Source of the DNA: Prevotellaceae bacterium MN60
Lineage (GTDB): Bacteria; Bacteroidota; Bacteroidia; Bacteroidales; Bacteroidaceae
Length of the DNA: 64,000 bases
Assembly (NCBI GenBank): GCA_900199555.1
Contig: FZQZ01000003.1
Location: forward strand, 124,001 to 188,000
Direction of reading: 5' to 3'
Each line of letters starts with the position of its first letter. Position 1 is the first letter of the stretch. The position numbers and the translations under genes are program-made. This document shows positions 49,046 to 58,581 of the stretch, one piece after another. Below the pieces are notes generated by a model that made no database searches, was not told the DNA's origin, and saw only the letters and a list, made by a program, of their open reading frames with translations.

Positions 49046-50183
49046 GCACTCCCTCCTTTCTCTTAGGCTCTACAGCCTCTGCTGATTCCTTTTTAGAAGG
49101 CTTTGCCTTCTTTATTTTCTTCTCCTTCTTGCTCTTCTCTGCCGATTTCTCTGAAGCAGCAAGCTGCATCTGCTGTATCGAAAGTAGATGATTGGCCTTA
49201 TCCACACGAGCAATAGAGTCATATACATGCCAGAACTTACGGAGAATCATATTATAATCATGCTCGTAGTTCTTCACGCTATCACGATGACTATAACGTT
49301 TGTCACGAATATCATCCTTCTTACTATTATAGTCTAGGTCGACATCACGACGATAGCGATACTTGGCCAATACAGGGACATGGCCCAAACGATAGACGAG
49401 CCCTACGCGGAGTTCATTAACCATTGGCAATATGGCACCCGGTTTCCTCTCAACAACGGGATAGCAATCGTTTTCTATATCATGCTTATAGACATCGTCT
49501 TTGTAATACATTACGCCACCGCTGACGCCAAATTCCAAATCAATAGAGTTTCCATTCTCAAAGGCAAACATGGGTCGTACAAAGCCATAAGTAACACCTC
49601 CCATATAGGCTGTACCTTGATGTCCTTCAGAACCAAATAATATCGAATATTTATTATAAGAAGCAAAGAGACCGCGATACCATGTAATGGTCTTATGCTT
49701 TACCTTTGAACGACGAATAGAGAATATCTTATCGTAGAAATGCTTGTGAGGCTGATCCTTATAACGAGCATTCTGGCGCTTGTCTATCTGACGTGCACGC
49801 CAATACTGTCGACCTTCTATACGTGCTTCGAAAAGGTTGTAAACCATTGAGGGATTATATGTATGACTGGTTTGCCAATTATAGCGTACATTAAAACCTA
49901 CAGTCCATCTGTTCCAGTTCTTATTTTTAACATCAAACTCTGCACCGATGTTCGGAATCAGCATTGCCCAGTCAACCAAATTAGTGCGCAAGGCAAAGCG
50001 GTCGAGCATCGACAGTGTATCTACACCGGATGTCTCGACTGGGACCATCTGATTGACAGGAGCATATGTCTTTCTCGTCTTAGGTTTGTTAGTAGTCCCT
50101 TGGGCTTGATTTTGTGCCTGTAGTACCATTGCTAAAGCAGACAGCAACACGACTAGAAGGTATTTTAATCTACCTTTACGCAT
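49035..50183 (-). CDS. DUF3575-type outer-membrane protein, first gene of the surface-fibre locus
   Basis: 382 residues from the ATG at 50183, which opens a signal peptide (RKGRLKYLLVVLLSALAMVL QAQ). The longer reading from 50219 would begin inside the promoter. The DUF3575 barrel is at about 50-295 (RFALRTNLVDWAMLIPNIGA EFDVKNKNWNRWTVGFNVRY, FVRPMFAFENGNSIDLEFGV SGGVMYY). A charged C-terminal tail of about 85 residues is rich in Lys and Glu (EKSAEKSKKEKKIKKAKPSK). The small copy at 42181 lacks this tail. Confidence 0.75.
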   Translation of the reverse strand: MRKGRLKYLLVVLLSALAMVLQAQNQAQGTTNKPKTRKTYAPVNQMVPVETSGVDTLSMLDRFALRTNLVDWAMLIPNIGAEFDVKNKNWNRWTVGFNVRYNWQTSHTYNPSMVYNLFEARIEGRQYWRARQIDKRQNARYKDQPHKHFYDKIFSIRRSKVKHKTITWYRGLFASYNKYSILFGSEGHQGTAYMGGVTYGFVRPMFAFENGNSIDLEFGVSGGVMYYKDDVYKHDIENDCYPVVERKPGAILPMVNELRVGLVYRLGHVPVLAKYRYRRDVDLDYNSKKDDIRDKRYSHRDSVKNYEHDYNMILRKFWHVYDSIARVDKANHLLSIQQMQLAASEKSAEKSKKEKKIKKAKPSKKESAEAVEPKRKEGVHEE

Positions 50184-50216
50184 TAATAATTTGTTTACAA
50201 CAACTAGAATTGGCGA

Positions 50217-50224
50217 CAAATTTA
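50217..50224 (-). promoter_or_regulatory. -7 box of the surface-fibre locus
   Basis: TAAATTTG on the minus strand, about 28 nt before the ATG at 50183. No clear -33 TTG. Low A+T complexity upstream (50225-50340) holds no gene. Confidence 0.5.
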
Positions 50225-50367
50225 GTTATTTTTTGTTCTTATAAGATACTTTGTGTGTTAGAAAATGTTAAAGATACTCAATTTTAACATTTTCGTCGAT
50301 TTCATTTCACCATAAAATAAAGTCCATATAACATGGAATCATAATCTCAGAATATATCTACAAATGC

Positions 50368-50455
50368 GGTTTCCACGCAAGAAAACAAAGGTTTCCAAGC
50401 AGGAAAACGATGGTTTCTACGCAAGAAAACGATGGTTTCCGTGTAGGAAAACGAT
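50368..50455. repeat. Four tandem 22-bp repeats
   Basis: Units GGTTTCCACGCAAGAAAACA, GGTTTCCAAGCAGGAAAACG, GGTTTCTACGCAAGAAAACG and GGTTTCCGTGTAGGAAAACG (each plus two bases) are head to tail without spacers. Each has a partial TTTCC/GGAAA dyad. They lie in the 356-nt gap between the fibre locus and the MFS gene; the rest of that gap is A+T-rich and shows nothing. Confidence 0.85.
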
Positions 50456-50491
50456 TGCTTCGTTATTAAAAAACAATAATTATTCTTCTTA

Positions 50492-50525
50492 AAAACAAAA
50501 AGAGGGTACTCATTTGAGTACCCTC
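50492..50525 (-). terminator. Terminator of the MFS gene
   Basis: GAGGGTACTC-ATTT-GAGTACCCTC, perfect 10-bp stem, followed in minus sense by TTTTTGTTTTT. Confidence 0.9.
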
Positions 50526-50575
50526 AATAGATATTACTCCTCCATCATAGCAGCTATCATGGAGCCACTAAGAGA

Positions 50576-52030
50576 TTACTCCACGATAACAGGCTTGTAT
50601 TTGGGGACCAGAATCTTCATGATACACCAACCGATAAGATAGGCCACGGCACAGTAACAGAATACTATCATATAACCTGCAGGCTTACCTGTCTCACCAA
50701 AGAACGTGAAAGCATCACCTTGTGCTTCTGCATAATCGAACAAGACACCAGAACCTTTGTTGATGGCAAAGCTGCATAATCCGCCAAACATGGTTCCGAT
50801 ACCCGTAATAGTTGCAACAGCTGATTTGGGGAACATATCGCCAATGGTAGAATAAAGGTTTGCAGACCAAGACTGATGGCCTGCGCCAGCAATACCAATG
50901 ATAATGGCAGGAATCCAGGGAGAGATACCTGAAAGTGGCTGTGCAAACATGGCGAAGATGGGGAAGAAAGCGAATATCAGCATAGCACGCATACGACCTG
51001 CATAGGGATTCATTCCGCGCTTCTCGACAAACAGTTTGGGCAGATATCCACCATAGATAGACACTACCGTGACAATAAGATAGAGCACAAAGATGAGCAT
51101 CTTACCAGTCATCGTAGTTACTGGATAACCTAAAGAGTTAAAATAGTCAGGAGCCCAGAACAGGAAGAACCACCACACGCCATCGGTAAATAGTTTACCT
51201 ACAATGAAAGCCCATGTCTGTCGATACTTAAAGCAATCAATAATCGACAATTTCACGCCTTCATCTTCAGACTCTTCGTCAGCAAGCTGGGGAGTTGCAT
51301 CTTCATCAGACTCGATATACAACAATTCTGAGGCATTTACGAATCTACTCTTTGATGGTTTTGTATAGACAAACAACCACAATCCTGCCCAGATAAAACC
51401 TAGAGCACCGATAATAATGAATGCCATCTCCCATCCAAAGGCATCAGCTAGTGCAGGAATACTCAAGGGTGCCACCAAAGCACCAATAGAAGCACCAGCA
51501 TTGAAGATAGAGGTTGCAAAGGCGCGGTCTTTCTTGGGGAAATATTCTGCTGTAACCTTGATGGCAGCGGGGAAGTTGCCTGATTCGCCCATAGCCAATA
51601 TCATTCGACAACCAATAAACAACCAGACGCTAACCGTCAGTCCAAAGAGTCCCATCTGCGATGCCTTATCCATCGTCTTCAAAACGGCCATGCTATCTAC
51701 ACCGTCTATCCAACATGTAGCAATACCGCATGCTGCATGCATACAGGCACCGATGCTCCAAAGGATAATGGCAAAGATATATCCCTTCTTGGTACCCATC
51801 CAGTCGATAAACTTACCTGCAAAAAGTGAGATGGCTGCATAGAAGAGAGAGAAAACGGCAGTAATGGTACCATAGTCATCGTTGTCCCAATGGAAATCTA
51901 TCGAGATATAGTTGGTGTTTAGCAACGACAAGACCTGACGATCCATGTAGTTAATGGTTGTAGCAAGGAATAGTAGACTACAAATTACCCAACGAAAGTT
52001 GGACATCTTGGATGTTTGAATAGCGTTCAT
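50576..52030 (-). CDS. MFS transporter, hexuronate-type (ACS family)
   Basis: 484 residues with about 12 membrane segments. TTINYMDRQVLSLL at 25-38 is typical of ExuT-like anion:cation symporters that import glucuronate, galacturonate or related sugar acids. A cytoplasmic loop with a run of acids (DEDATPQLADEESEDEGVKL) sits between the two halves. ATG 52030 and the in-frame ATG 52006 are both possible starts. It lies 31 nt after murF-alr, possibly in the same transcript, and ends at a strong terminator. Substrate not proven. Confidence 0.85.
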   Translation of the reverse strand: MNAIQTSKMSNFRWVICSLLFLATTINYMDRQVLSLLNTNYISIDFHWDNDDYGTITAVFSLFYAAISLFAGKFIDWMGTKKGYIFAIILWSIGACMHAACGIATCWIDGVDSMAVLKTMDKASQMGLFGLTVSVWLFIGCRMILAMGESGNFPAAIKVTAEYFPKKDRAFATSIFNAGASIGALVAPLSIPALADAFGWEMAFIIIGALGFIWAGLWLFVYTKPSKSRFVNASELLYIESDEDATPQLADEESEDEGVKLSIIDCFKYRQTWAFIVGKLFTDGVWWFFLFWAPDYFNSLGYPVTTMTGKMLIFVLYLIVTVVSIYGGYLPKLFVEKRGMNPYAGRMRAMLIFAFFPIFAMFAQPLSGISPWIPAIIIGIAGAGHQSWSANLYSTIGDMFPKSAVATITGIGTMFGGLCSFAINKGSGVLFDYAEAQGDAFTFFGETGKPAGYMIVFCYCAVAYLIGWCIMKILVPKYKPVIVE

Positions 52031-52061
52031 TTTTTAGTTTTATTATCAATAAGGAATTAAA

Positions 52062-54521
52062 TTAGTCTTGGAAATATACTTTTTTTACGCGACTGCTTAC
52101 ACTCGTCAACACCTCGTAAGGAATCGTTTCGAGTACATCAGACAATACGGTTGCTGGCAGATGATCACCGAAGATTTCTACCATATCTCCCTCTTTACAA
52201 GGAATATCCGTCACGTCAATCATAGCGACATCCATACAGATGTTGCCAACGTACGGAGCCTTCTGACCATTGACCAAGCAATAGCATGCGCCACGTCCCA
52301 GATGACGATTCAACCCGTCTGCATAACCAATAGGAATAGCAGCAATCACACTATCACGCGTCAATATGCCCTTGCGGCTATAACCCACTGTATCTTCTTT
52401 CGGCACATGGCGCAATTGCAGTATGGTAGTTTTAAGAGTAGATACGGGATGCAGAGGTGCAGAGCCAGATGTACGAGGATCATAGCCATAAAGACCAAGT
52501 CCTAAGCGGCACATATCCATCTGACGCTCGGGGAAGTGCTCGATAGCCGCACTATTATCCATGTGGCGCAGTATCTTATGATTAAAGGCTGCCTGCAACT
52601 GGCGACTGGCCTTGTCAAACTTCTCAAACTGCATAGACGAGAAGTTGTCAAAATCGTCACTATCGCTTCCTACGAAGTGGGAGAATACCGAACGAGGGAT
52701 AATGGCTTGTTGACCTTTCAGTCGACGAATAACCTCTTCTATGTCGTGTTCCGGGTCAAAACCTAAGCGATGCATACCTGTATCCAACTTAATATGCACA
52801 GGCCAACCCGTAATACCCTGTTGTTCGGCAGCACGAATAAGCGCATCCATCAGACGGAACGAATACACCTCTGGCTCAAGGTCGTAGTCAAACATCGTCT
52901 TGAAGGCCGTCATTTCAGGATTCATAATCATAATATTCTGCGTGATACCATGACGGCGCAGCGTAACACCCTCATCGGCAACAGCTACAGCCAGATAGTC
53001 CACACGATGGTCTTGCAAGGTCTTGGCCACCTCTACAGCACCTGCGCCATAGGCATCAGCCTTCACCATGCATACCAATTTAGTTTCGGGCTTCAAGAAC
53101 GAACGGTAGTAATTCAGATTATCAACCACTGCATTTAGGTTGACCTCCAGAATAGTCTCATGCACCTTCTGCTCCAATTGTTCGGTAATTCTATCGAAGC
53201 CAAAAGCACGTGCACCCTTAATCAGTACCACCTCATCGTGCAATGAGCGGAAGGCATCGCTGGCTAAAAACTCATCGGTGGTAGCAAAGAACTCAGAAGA
53301 AGGGAGTTGGAACAGAGCAGACTGAGCAGTCAGACGGGCACCAATACCAATCAGATGACTAACGCCACGCTTCACACAGAGGTCGTTAACCTCACGATAG
53401 AGGTCAGTATCCGTTCTGCCACTCTGAGCTATATCACTTAGAATGAGTGTGCTCTTACCCTGGCTACGGCGCTGCATGAAATCGAGAGCGATATCCAAAG
53501 AGTTGATATCACTATTGTACGAGTCGTTAATCAACAAACATCCATGCTGTCCCTCCTTCACCTCCAGACGCATGGCCACTGGTTCTAGTTGAGCCATACG
53601 CTCTGCTAACTGCTCGGGAGTAATGCCCAAATACAGGGCAATAGCGGTACATGCAAACGAGCACTGCAAAGAAGCCTCATCGAAGAAGGGTAACTGATAC
53701 TTGGCTCGTGTACCTTTATATATATAAGAGACAGTCGTAGATTTAGTATCACTCGTTACCTTTTCTATATATAGAGGAGCAGAGATATTCTCTCGACTCC
53801 AACCAATCTTCTCTCCTTTATAGCCGATACGACGAATGCAACGACTTACAATATCGTCATCGCTGTTATAGGCAATCACCTTAGCACCATGGAACAAATG
53901 GAGTTTCTCCATGCACTTCTCCTCCATCGAACGGAAGTTCTCCTGGTGGGCAGCACCGAGTGAGGTCAGCACACCGATAGTAGGCTGGATGATATCAGAA
54001 AGCGAAGCCATCTCATCAGGCTGACTGATACCAGCTTCAAAAAGGCCCACCTCGGTTTGTTCGTTCAGCAACCAGACAGAGAGGGGTACACCGATCTGTG
54101 AGTTATAACTCTTAGGCGAGCGTGTTACCGTCATCGAGGGCGACAACAATTGGTTGAGCCATTCCTTGACCATCGTCTTACCATTAGAACCTGTAATACC
54201 CACGATGGGACAGTTGAACTCATCGCGATGACGTTCAGCCAAGCGCTGCAGGGCTTCCAATGGAGAAGGAACAACTAAGAAGTTGGCATCCTTATAGGTG
54301 GTTACCGGAGTCTCTACCACAAAGTTACGAACACCTCGACGATAGAGGTCGGCAATATAGCGATGTCCATCATTACGTGATGTCTTTAAAGCAAAAAACA
54401 AGGTCTCTTCAGGGAAACAAAGGGAACGACTGTCTGTAAGCAGCCAGCCAATGTTCGCATCAGCAGTTCCGATGCGGCGTGCTCCAAGGAGCGTAGTAAT
54501 TTTTTCTATTGTGTAATTCAT
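52062..54521 (-). CDS. Bifunctional UDP-MurNAc-tripeptide:D-Ala-D-Ala ligase / alanine racemase
   Basis: 819 residues joining two cell-wall steps: supply of D-alanine and its addition as D-Ala-D-Ala to the muropeptide. The MurF domain (1-450) has the ATP site GITGSNGKTMVKEW. The alanine racemase domain (about 455-819) has PLP-binding Lys487 in MVKADAYGAGAVEVAK, and the catalytic Tyr region GYSRKG and RLGLGLYGYDPR. Such a fusion is common in Bacteroidota. Its start overlaps the GSCFA gene by 4 nt (ATGA), so translation is coupled. Confidence 0.95.
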   Translation of the reverse strand: MNYTIEKITTLLGARRIGTADANIGWLLTDSRSLCFPEETLFFALKTSRNDGHRYIADLYRRGVRNFVVETPVTTYKDANFLVVPSPLEALQRLAERHRDEFNCPIVGITGSNGKTMVKEWLNQLLSPSMTVTRSPKSYNSQIGVPLSVWLLNEQTEVGLFEAGISQPDEMASLSDIIQPTIGVLTSLGAAHQENFRSMEEKCMEKLHLFHGAKVIAYNSDDDIVSRCIRRIGYKGEKIGWSRENISAPLYIEKVTSDTKSTTVSYIYKGTRAKYQLPFFDEASLQCSFACTAIALYLGITPEQLAERMAQLEPVAMRLEVKEGQHGCLLINDSYNSDINSLDIALDFMQRRSQGKSTLILSDIAQSGRTDTDLYREVNDLCVKRGVSHLIGIGARLTAQSALFQLPSSEFFATTDEFLASDAFRSLHDEVVLIKGARAFGFDRITEQLEQKVHETILEVNLNAVVDNLNYYRSFLKPETKLVCMVKADAYGAGAVEVAKTLQDHRVDYLAVAVADEGVTLRRHGITQNIMIMNPEMTAFKTMFDYDLEPEVYSFRLMDALIRAAEQQGITGWPVHIKLDTGMHRLGFDPEHDIEEVIRRLKGQQAIIPRSVFSHFVGSDSDDFDNFSSMQFEKFDKASRQLQAAFNHKILRHMDNSAAIEHFPERQMDMCRLGLGLYGYDPRTSGSAPLHPVSTLKTTILQLRHVPKEDTVGYSRKGILTRDSVIAAIPIGYADGLNRHLGRGACYCLVNGQKAPYVGNICMDVAMIDVTDIPCKEGDMVEIFGDHLPATVLSDVLETIPYEVLTSVSSRVKKVYFQD

Positions 54522-55363
54522 CTTATTGAGTATTTTTGTCTGAATGCAGCCAAGAGTTCCTGTGTGTGTGCCTGGAACGCTTGGTATTCCTTAGATTCGG
54601 GATTAAAGGGCTTGTGTGCCAAAGCCTGCTTGATAGGTCGCCACTCTTCGAGATACTGACAGGCGGCAGGACTAAAGCAGCTATCGACCAAACGCTCCCA
54701 GATATAGCCGACAGCCTGTTCTGACGGATGAAGCATATCTGAAGCATAGAAACGATAGTCGCGGAGTTCATCGAGGATGAGCTCGTAAGCAGGGAAATAA
54801 GATAGCCTAGAATTGTCTAGATTGTCTAGAGTATCTAGAGATTCTAGTCTCATCAGCTTATCTACTGCCAACAGCAGGGTAGCCTTTGATAGTTGACTCT
54901 CATGATAGCCATATTTACGATAACGAATAGGGCTTACCGTAAAGACAACCTGAATGTCAGGGCGATGCTTCTGCAAAAGCACCACAGCCTGACGAAGATA
55001 GTCTACACAGGTATCTACAGAGAGTACCTCCTCTTGAAAGAGTTTCTGCGGACGTTTCTCACAATTATCTACAATCTCGCCCGTGCTCTTGAGGCGATAT
55101 ACATGATTAGTTCCTAAAGTCAGGAATACGATGCGTGGAAGTTTACCTTTCTCCAATTGAGTAGGAATCCAACGCTCTATAGTATGCAGGATGCTGGCAG
55201 GGTTATACATTACACCATAGGGGTTGATGGTGGCAGGGAATCCCTCGTCACTAAAACGACGCCCTATTGCATCCGCAAAACAAGAGCCTACAAAGAGGAT
55301 TTCTTCGCAAGGCTCTATTTGGAAATGAGGCTTATCTATTTCTATTTTCGTCCGAAACTCCAT
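54518..55363 (-). CDS. GSCFA domain protein
   Basis: 281 residues. The family motif GSCFA is at 26-30 (ILFVGSCFADAIGRRF), followed by NPYGVMYNPASI, VFLTLGTNHVYRL and MLHPSEQAVGYIWERL. These blocks resemble SGNH/GDSL-type esterases: Ser27, an Asn in GTNH, and Asp-x-x-His in DMLHPS. It may deacylate a cell-envelope glycan; the neighbours make cell wall and a YfhO glycosylation protein. No signal peptide. Confidence 0.88.
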   Translation of the reverse strand: MEFRTKIEIDKPHFQIEPCEEILFVGSCFADAIGRRFSDEGFPATINPYGVMYNPASILHTIERWIPTQLEKGKLPRIVFLTLGTNHVYRLKSTGEIVDNCEKRPQKLFQEEVLSVDTCVDYLRQAVVLLQKHRPDIQVVFTVSPIRYRKYGYHESQLSKATLLLAVDKLMRLESLDTLDNLDNSRLSYFPAYELILDELRDYRFYASDMLHPSEQAVGYIWERLVDSCFSPAACQYLEEWRPIKQALAHKPFNPESKEYQAFQAHTQELLAAFRQKYSIR

Positions 55364-57860
55364 GATTCCATCTGCGATAAGCTGTCCATCCCAATGCTAT
55401 CAGAATGAGCAGCAATAGCACATAAGCCATATAGGCAATGGTCTCTGTGCGGTCTATACTCTTCGGGAAGAAGCTGAGCACCACCTCATGTTTGCCAGGC
55501 TTTACCTGCAGAGCGCGCAAAACATAGTTAACGCGTCCCAATGGTTGTTCCTGACCATCCACAGTAGCAGTCCATCCAGGATAGTATATCTCCGAGAATA
55601 CAACGACACCACCTTTACCTGAGTTCACCTCGTAGGTCAACTGGTTGGGCTCGTAGGCGGTGATTGTCACACGGCTCAAGGTATCTTGTACTACAGACTG
55701 TCCCAACAGCTCTTCAAACTTCTTGTCTGCTACGGCTTCATGGCGCAATGCCATGTGTCCCAGCATTTCAATTTCCTGATTGGCATTATCCACATAGTTA
55801 ATGTGGTCAACAAACCATGCATTGCCATAGGTATAGGGGTTAGTCAAAGGAACAGTCTGTCCTCCCTGCAGAGGCAGGATAAAATACTTTGTATTCAGCA
55901 TGTTCAGCACGGGATAGATACTATCGCCATTCACCTGTGTCATATCACCTGCAGCATTGCTAACAGCCTTAAACACCCCATTCATTTCAGGAGAAATATA
56001 GGCATCTATCAGTTCCTGATATCGACGCAGTTTAGCAGCATGGTAGCCACCGATGCTCTTCAGGTAGAAACTGGTCTCATTCTCGTTAAATGTTGACGAT
56101 GCCAGATTCAATACACGATAGTCAAGCGACTTGTCTTGCAGAATATGGTCAACAGCAGCCGATTTAGGCATAGGCTCCTCGCGCACCGTCTTCGATACAA
56201 ACATCTCGTCGTTCAGATAGCGCTTGTTCACCTGCCACATATCCACCAGACAAAGCACTGTCAGAAGTACGCACATCCACTCCACGCGCAACTTCTTATA
56301 GTGATAGAGCATCATACATGCGGCACCTATCAAGATTATCCAGAACGAGCGCCAGCAATCGGCAGTGAATACTGCTACGCGCATCTCAGTCAGATTCTTT
56401 ACCAATGGTGCCAACTGGTCTTCAGGCAACTGGCGCAATGCCTGCATCTCGTTATAACTGATAAAATCAGAGAAGAATAACGTAGGCATCAATGCAAAAA
56501 GCAGACAGATACCTGCCGTAATACCCAAGGAAATATAGAATGGTTTCTGACTATTCGTCTCTGGCTTCTGCCCATTAGCTATCCACTGCTTCAGTGCCAG
56601 CATAGCCAACAGAGGAATCGTAAACTCGGCAATAACCAAGATAGACGCTACCGTGCGGAACTTGGCATACATCGGTATATAATCTAGGAAGAAGTCGGTA
56701 AACGGCATAAAGTTTCTACCCCATGATAGCAATACCGACAGGATGGTAACACCCAGCAAAGCCCACTTCATCGGTCCTTTGACGATGATTAAGCCCAACA
56801 CAAAGAGCATGATGACGAAGGCACCAACATATACAGGGCCAGCTGTCATAGGCTGATCGCCCCAATATTGTCCTAACTGCTGATAGATACCTGTATAATA
56901 CTCATCAGCATGCTTCATCGCTGTCTTACTCTGTGACAGGGGTACACTAGCACCACCCTTGGCATTGGGTACCAACAATGTCCATGTCTCATCAATGCCA
57001 TAGCTCCACTGAGTGATATAGTCGCGGTCCAAACCGCTATCCGTCTGATTGGCACTATTTTGCTTTACCAGTTCACTCTTTCCGCGCATCGACTCTTTGC
57101 CATACTCCCATGTATGGTAGAGGTTTGAGATATTGAGACAAACACCGATAGCTGCACCTGCCAGACAGGCTGCCAATGCTTTCATCAAGTGCTGATATTC
57201 CTTACGGCGTAGAGCATCGATAGAGAAGGCGATGACCATGGCAGCAATGATGAAGAGATAGTAGTAGGTCATCTGCACATGGTTAGCCAACACCTCTAGT
57301 GCAGCAAAGAGAGCTGTCACAAGCATACCCCACAGGTATTTACCGCGATAAGCCAATACCACACCGGCAATCATTGGTGGCAGATAAGCCAACGCCATCA
57401 CCTTCCAAATGTGACCTGCGGCAATGATGATAAAGAAATAGCTGGAGAATGCCCATATCACAGATCCTAATGCTGCCAGATACTGACGGAAGTCGAAGGC
57501 ACGCAATAGGATATAGAAACCTAACAGGTAAGCAAAGACATACCATACATTTTCTGGAAGTCCAAGATGATAGACAGTCTCCACCTTCGCCAACAGGTTG
57601 GTACTGTTATACGAGGGAGCCATCTGATAGGTGGGCATACCGCCAAACAAAGAGTTGGTCCAACGGGTACGTTCTCCTGTACGCTGATGATACTCCGAAG
57701 CCTCTTGTCCTGCTCCGCGTCCTGCCGAAGAGTCATGGCGATAGAGCACCCTACCCTCTATATCGGCGGGAAAGAAGTAAGCAAAAGAGATTCCCACAAA
57801 CATCAAGACTACCAACACGTCGGGTAGCCACTGCTTCCAATTTTTCATAATTTCTCTCAT
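55332..57860 (-). CDS. YfhO family multi-pass membrane protein
   Basis: 842 residues with about 12-13 membrane segments, most in the first 550 residues, and one at the end (IAYMAYVLLLLILIALGWTA YRRW). A periplasmic part with glycosyltransferase-C-like features includes the family pattern GGMPTYQMA near 71. YfhO proteins help glycosylate lipoteichoic acid in Firmicutes; the Bacteroidota role is unsettled. The start could be ATG 57860 or ATG 57848; the promoter lies only 8 nt before the first. It overlaps GSCFA by 32 nt. Confidence 0.88.
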   Translation of the reverse strand: MREIMKNWKQWLPDVLVVLMFVGISFAYFFPADIEGRVLYRHDSSAGRGAGQEASEYHQRTGERTRWTNSLFGGMPTYQMAPSYNSTNLLAKVETVYHLGLPENVWYVFAYLLGFYILLRAFDFRQYLAALGSVIWAFSSYFFIIIAAGHIWKVMALAYLPPMIAGVVLAYRGKYLWGMLVTALFAALEVLANHVQMTYYYLFIIAAMVIAFSIDALRRKEYQHLMKALAACLAGAAIGVCLNISNLYHTWEYGKESMRGKSELVKQNSANQTDSGLDRDYITQWSYGIDETWTLLVPNAKGGASVPLSQSKTAMKHADEYYTGIYQQLGQYWGDQPMTAGPVYVGAFVIMLFVLGLIIVKGPMKWALLGVTILSVLLSWGRNFMPFTDFFLDYIPMYAKFRTVASILVIAEFTIPLLAMLALKQWIANGQKPETNSQKPFYISLGITAGICLLFALMPTLFFSDFISYNEMQALRQLPEDQLAPLVKNLTEMRVAVFTADCWRSFWIILIGAACMMLYHYKKLRVEWMCVLLTVLCLVDMWQVNKRYLNDEMFVSKTVREEPMPKSAAVDHILQDKSLDYRVLNLASSTFNENETSFYLKSIGGYHAAKLRRYQELIDAYISPEMNGVFKAVSNAAGDMTQVNGDSIYPVLNMLNTKYFILPLQGGQTVPLTNPYTYGNAWFVDHINYVDNANQEIEMLGHMALRHEAVADKKFEELLGQSVVQDTLSRVTITAYEPNQLTYEVNSGKGGVVVFSEIYYPGWTATVDGQEQPLGRVNYVLRALQVKPGKHEVVLSFFPKSIDRTETIAYMAYVLLLLILIALGWTAYRRWNHGVSDENRNR

Positions 57861-57868
57861 TTTGCCTG

Positions 57869-57896
57869 CAAAGATACGAATTTTTTATTATCTTTG
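57869..57896. promoter_or_regulatory. Facing -7 boxes of yfhO (minus) and mtnN (plus)
   Basis: TATCTTTG occurs on the minus strand at 57869-57876 and on the plus strand at 57889-57896, with 12 nt between. The two divergent transcripts must compete for the same stretch. Confidence 0.65.
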
Positions 57897-57920
57897 CACA
57901 CAAAAATAAAGAAAAACAAT

Positions 57921-58565
57921 ATGAAGATTGGTATTATAGTAGCCATGGATAAAGAACTGCGTCAATTGCAGGCTCTTTTCAATGATGGCAATGTACGTGT
58001 AGAGAAGTGTGGCATCGGTAAAGTGAATGCTGCCTTAGGAGCCCAGCGAATGATTAACGAGTTCCACCCCGACTGCATCATCAGTAGTGGTTGTGCAGGT
58101 GGCAATGGCGATGATATCAACATACAGGACGTGGTGGTTAGTGCACAACTTTGCTATCACGACGTCTATTGTGGCTCCGCTATCGACGATACTACGGTAT
58201 ATGGACAGGTACAAGGTCTCCCTGCTCGCTATCAAGCAGACCCTTATCTGCTTCGCAAGAGCGCAGAACTAAAGGTGGACGATGTAAAGATTCACCCTGG
58301 TCTCATCGTCACTGGCGACTGGTTTGTGGATTCTAAGGAGAAGGCCCGCGAGATTGTAGGCCACTTCCCCGAGGCCAAGGCTATCGATATGGAGTCAGCT
58401 GCTATCGCACAGACCTGCTATATCAACAAGGTACCTTTTATCTCGTTCCGTGTCATCAGCGACATCCCTCTGCGCGACACCGATGCTTCTCAGTATCACA
58501 ACTTTTGGGATACCGTTGCCGAACACTCATTCCAAGTTACCAAGACCTTCGTAGAAAGCCTATAA
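57921..58565 (+). CDS. mtnN: 5'-methylthioadenosine/S-adenosylhomocysteine nucleosidase
   Basis: Removes adenine from MTA and SAH, giving S-ribosylhomocysteine for LuxS encoded just downstream. 214 residues from the ATG at 57921; the reading from 57894 begins in the promoter. MKIGIIVAMDKEL carries catalytic Glu12, and KAIDMESAAIAQTC and FRVISDIPLRD complete the active site. It lies 16 nt before luxS in one operon. Confidence 0.95.
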   Translation: MKIGIIVAMDKELRQLQALFNDGNVRVEKCGIGKVNAALGAQRMINEFHPDCIISSGCAGGNGDDINIQDVVVSAQLCYHDVYCGSAIDDTTVYGQVQGLPARYQADPYLLRKSAELKVDDVKIHPGLIVTGDWFVDSKEKAREIVGHFPEAKAIDMESAAIAQTCYINKVPFISFRVISDIPLRDTDASQYHNFWDTVAEHSFQVTKTFVESL

Positions 58566-58581
58566 GAAAAAGCGAAAGAAT

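Noticed and set aside
50368..50455. Possible CRISPR array
   Set aside because: The repeats are head to tail with no spacers, only 22 bp, and no cas genes are nearby.
50366..50494. 42-codon ORF across the 22-bp repeats
   Set aside because: The unit length is not a multiple of three, so the frame shifts each copy, and no promoter or ribosome site is seen.
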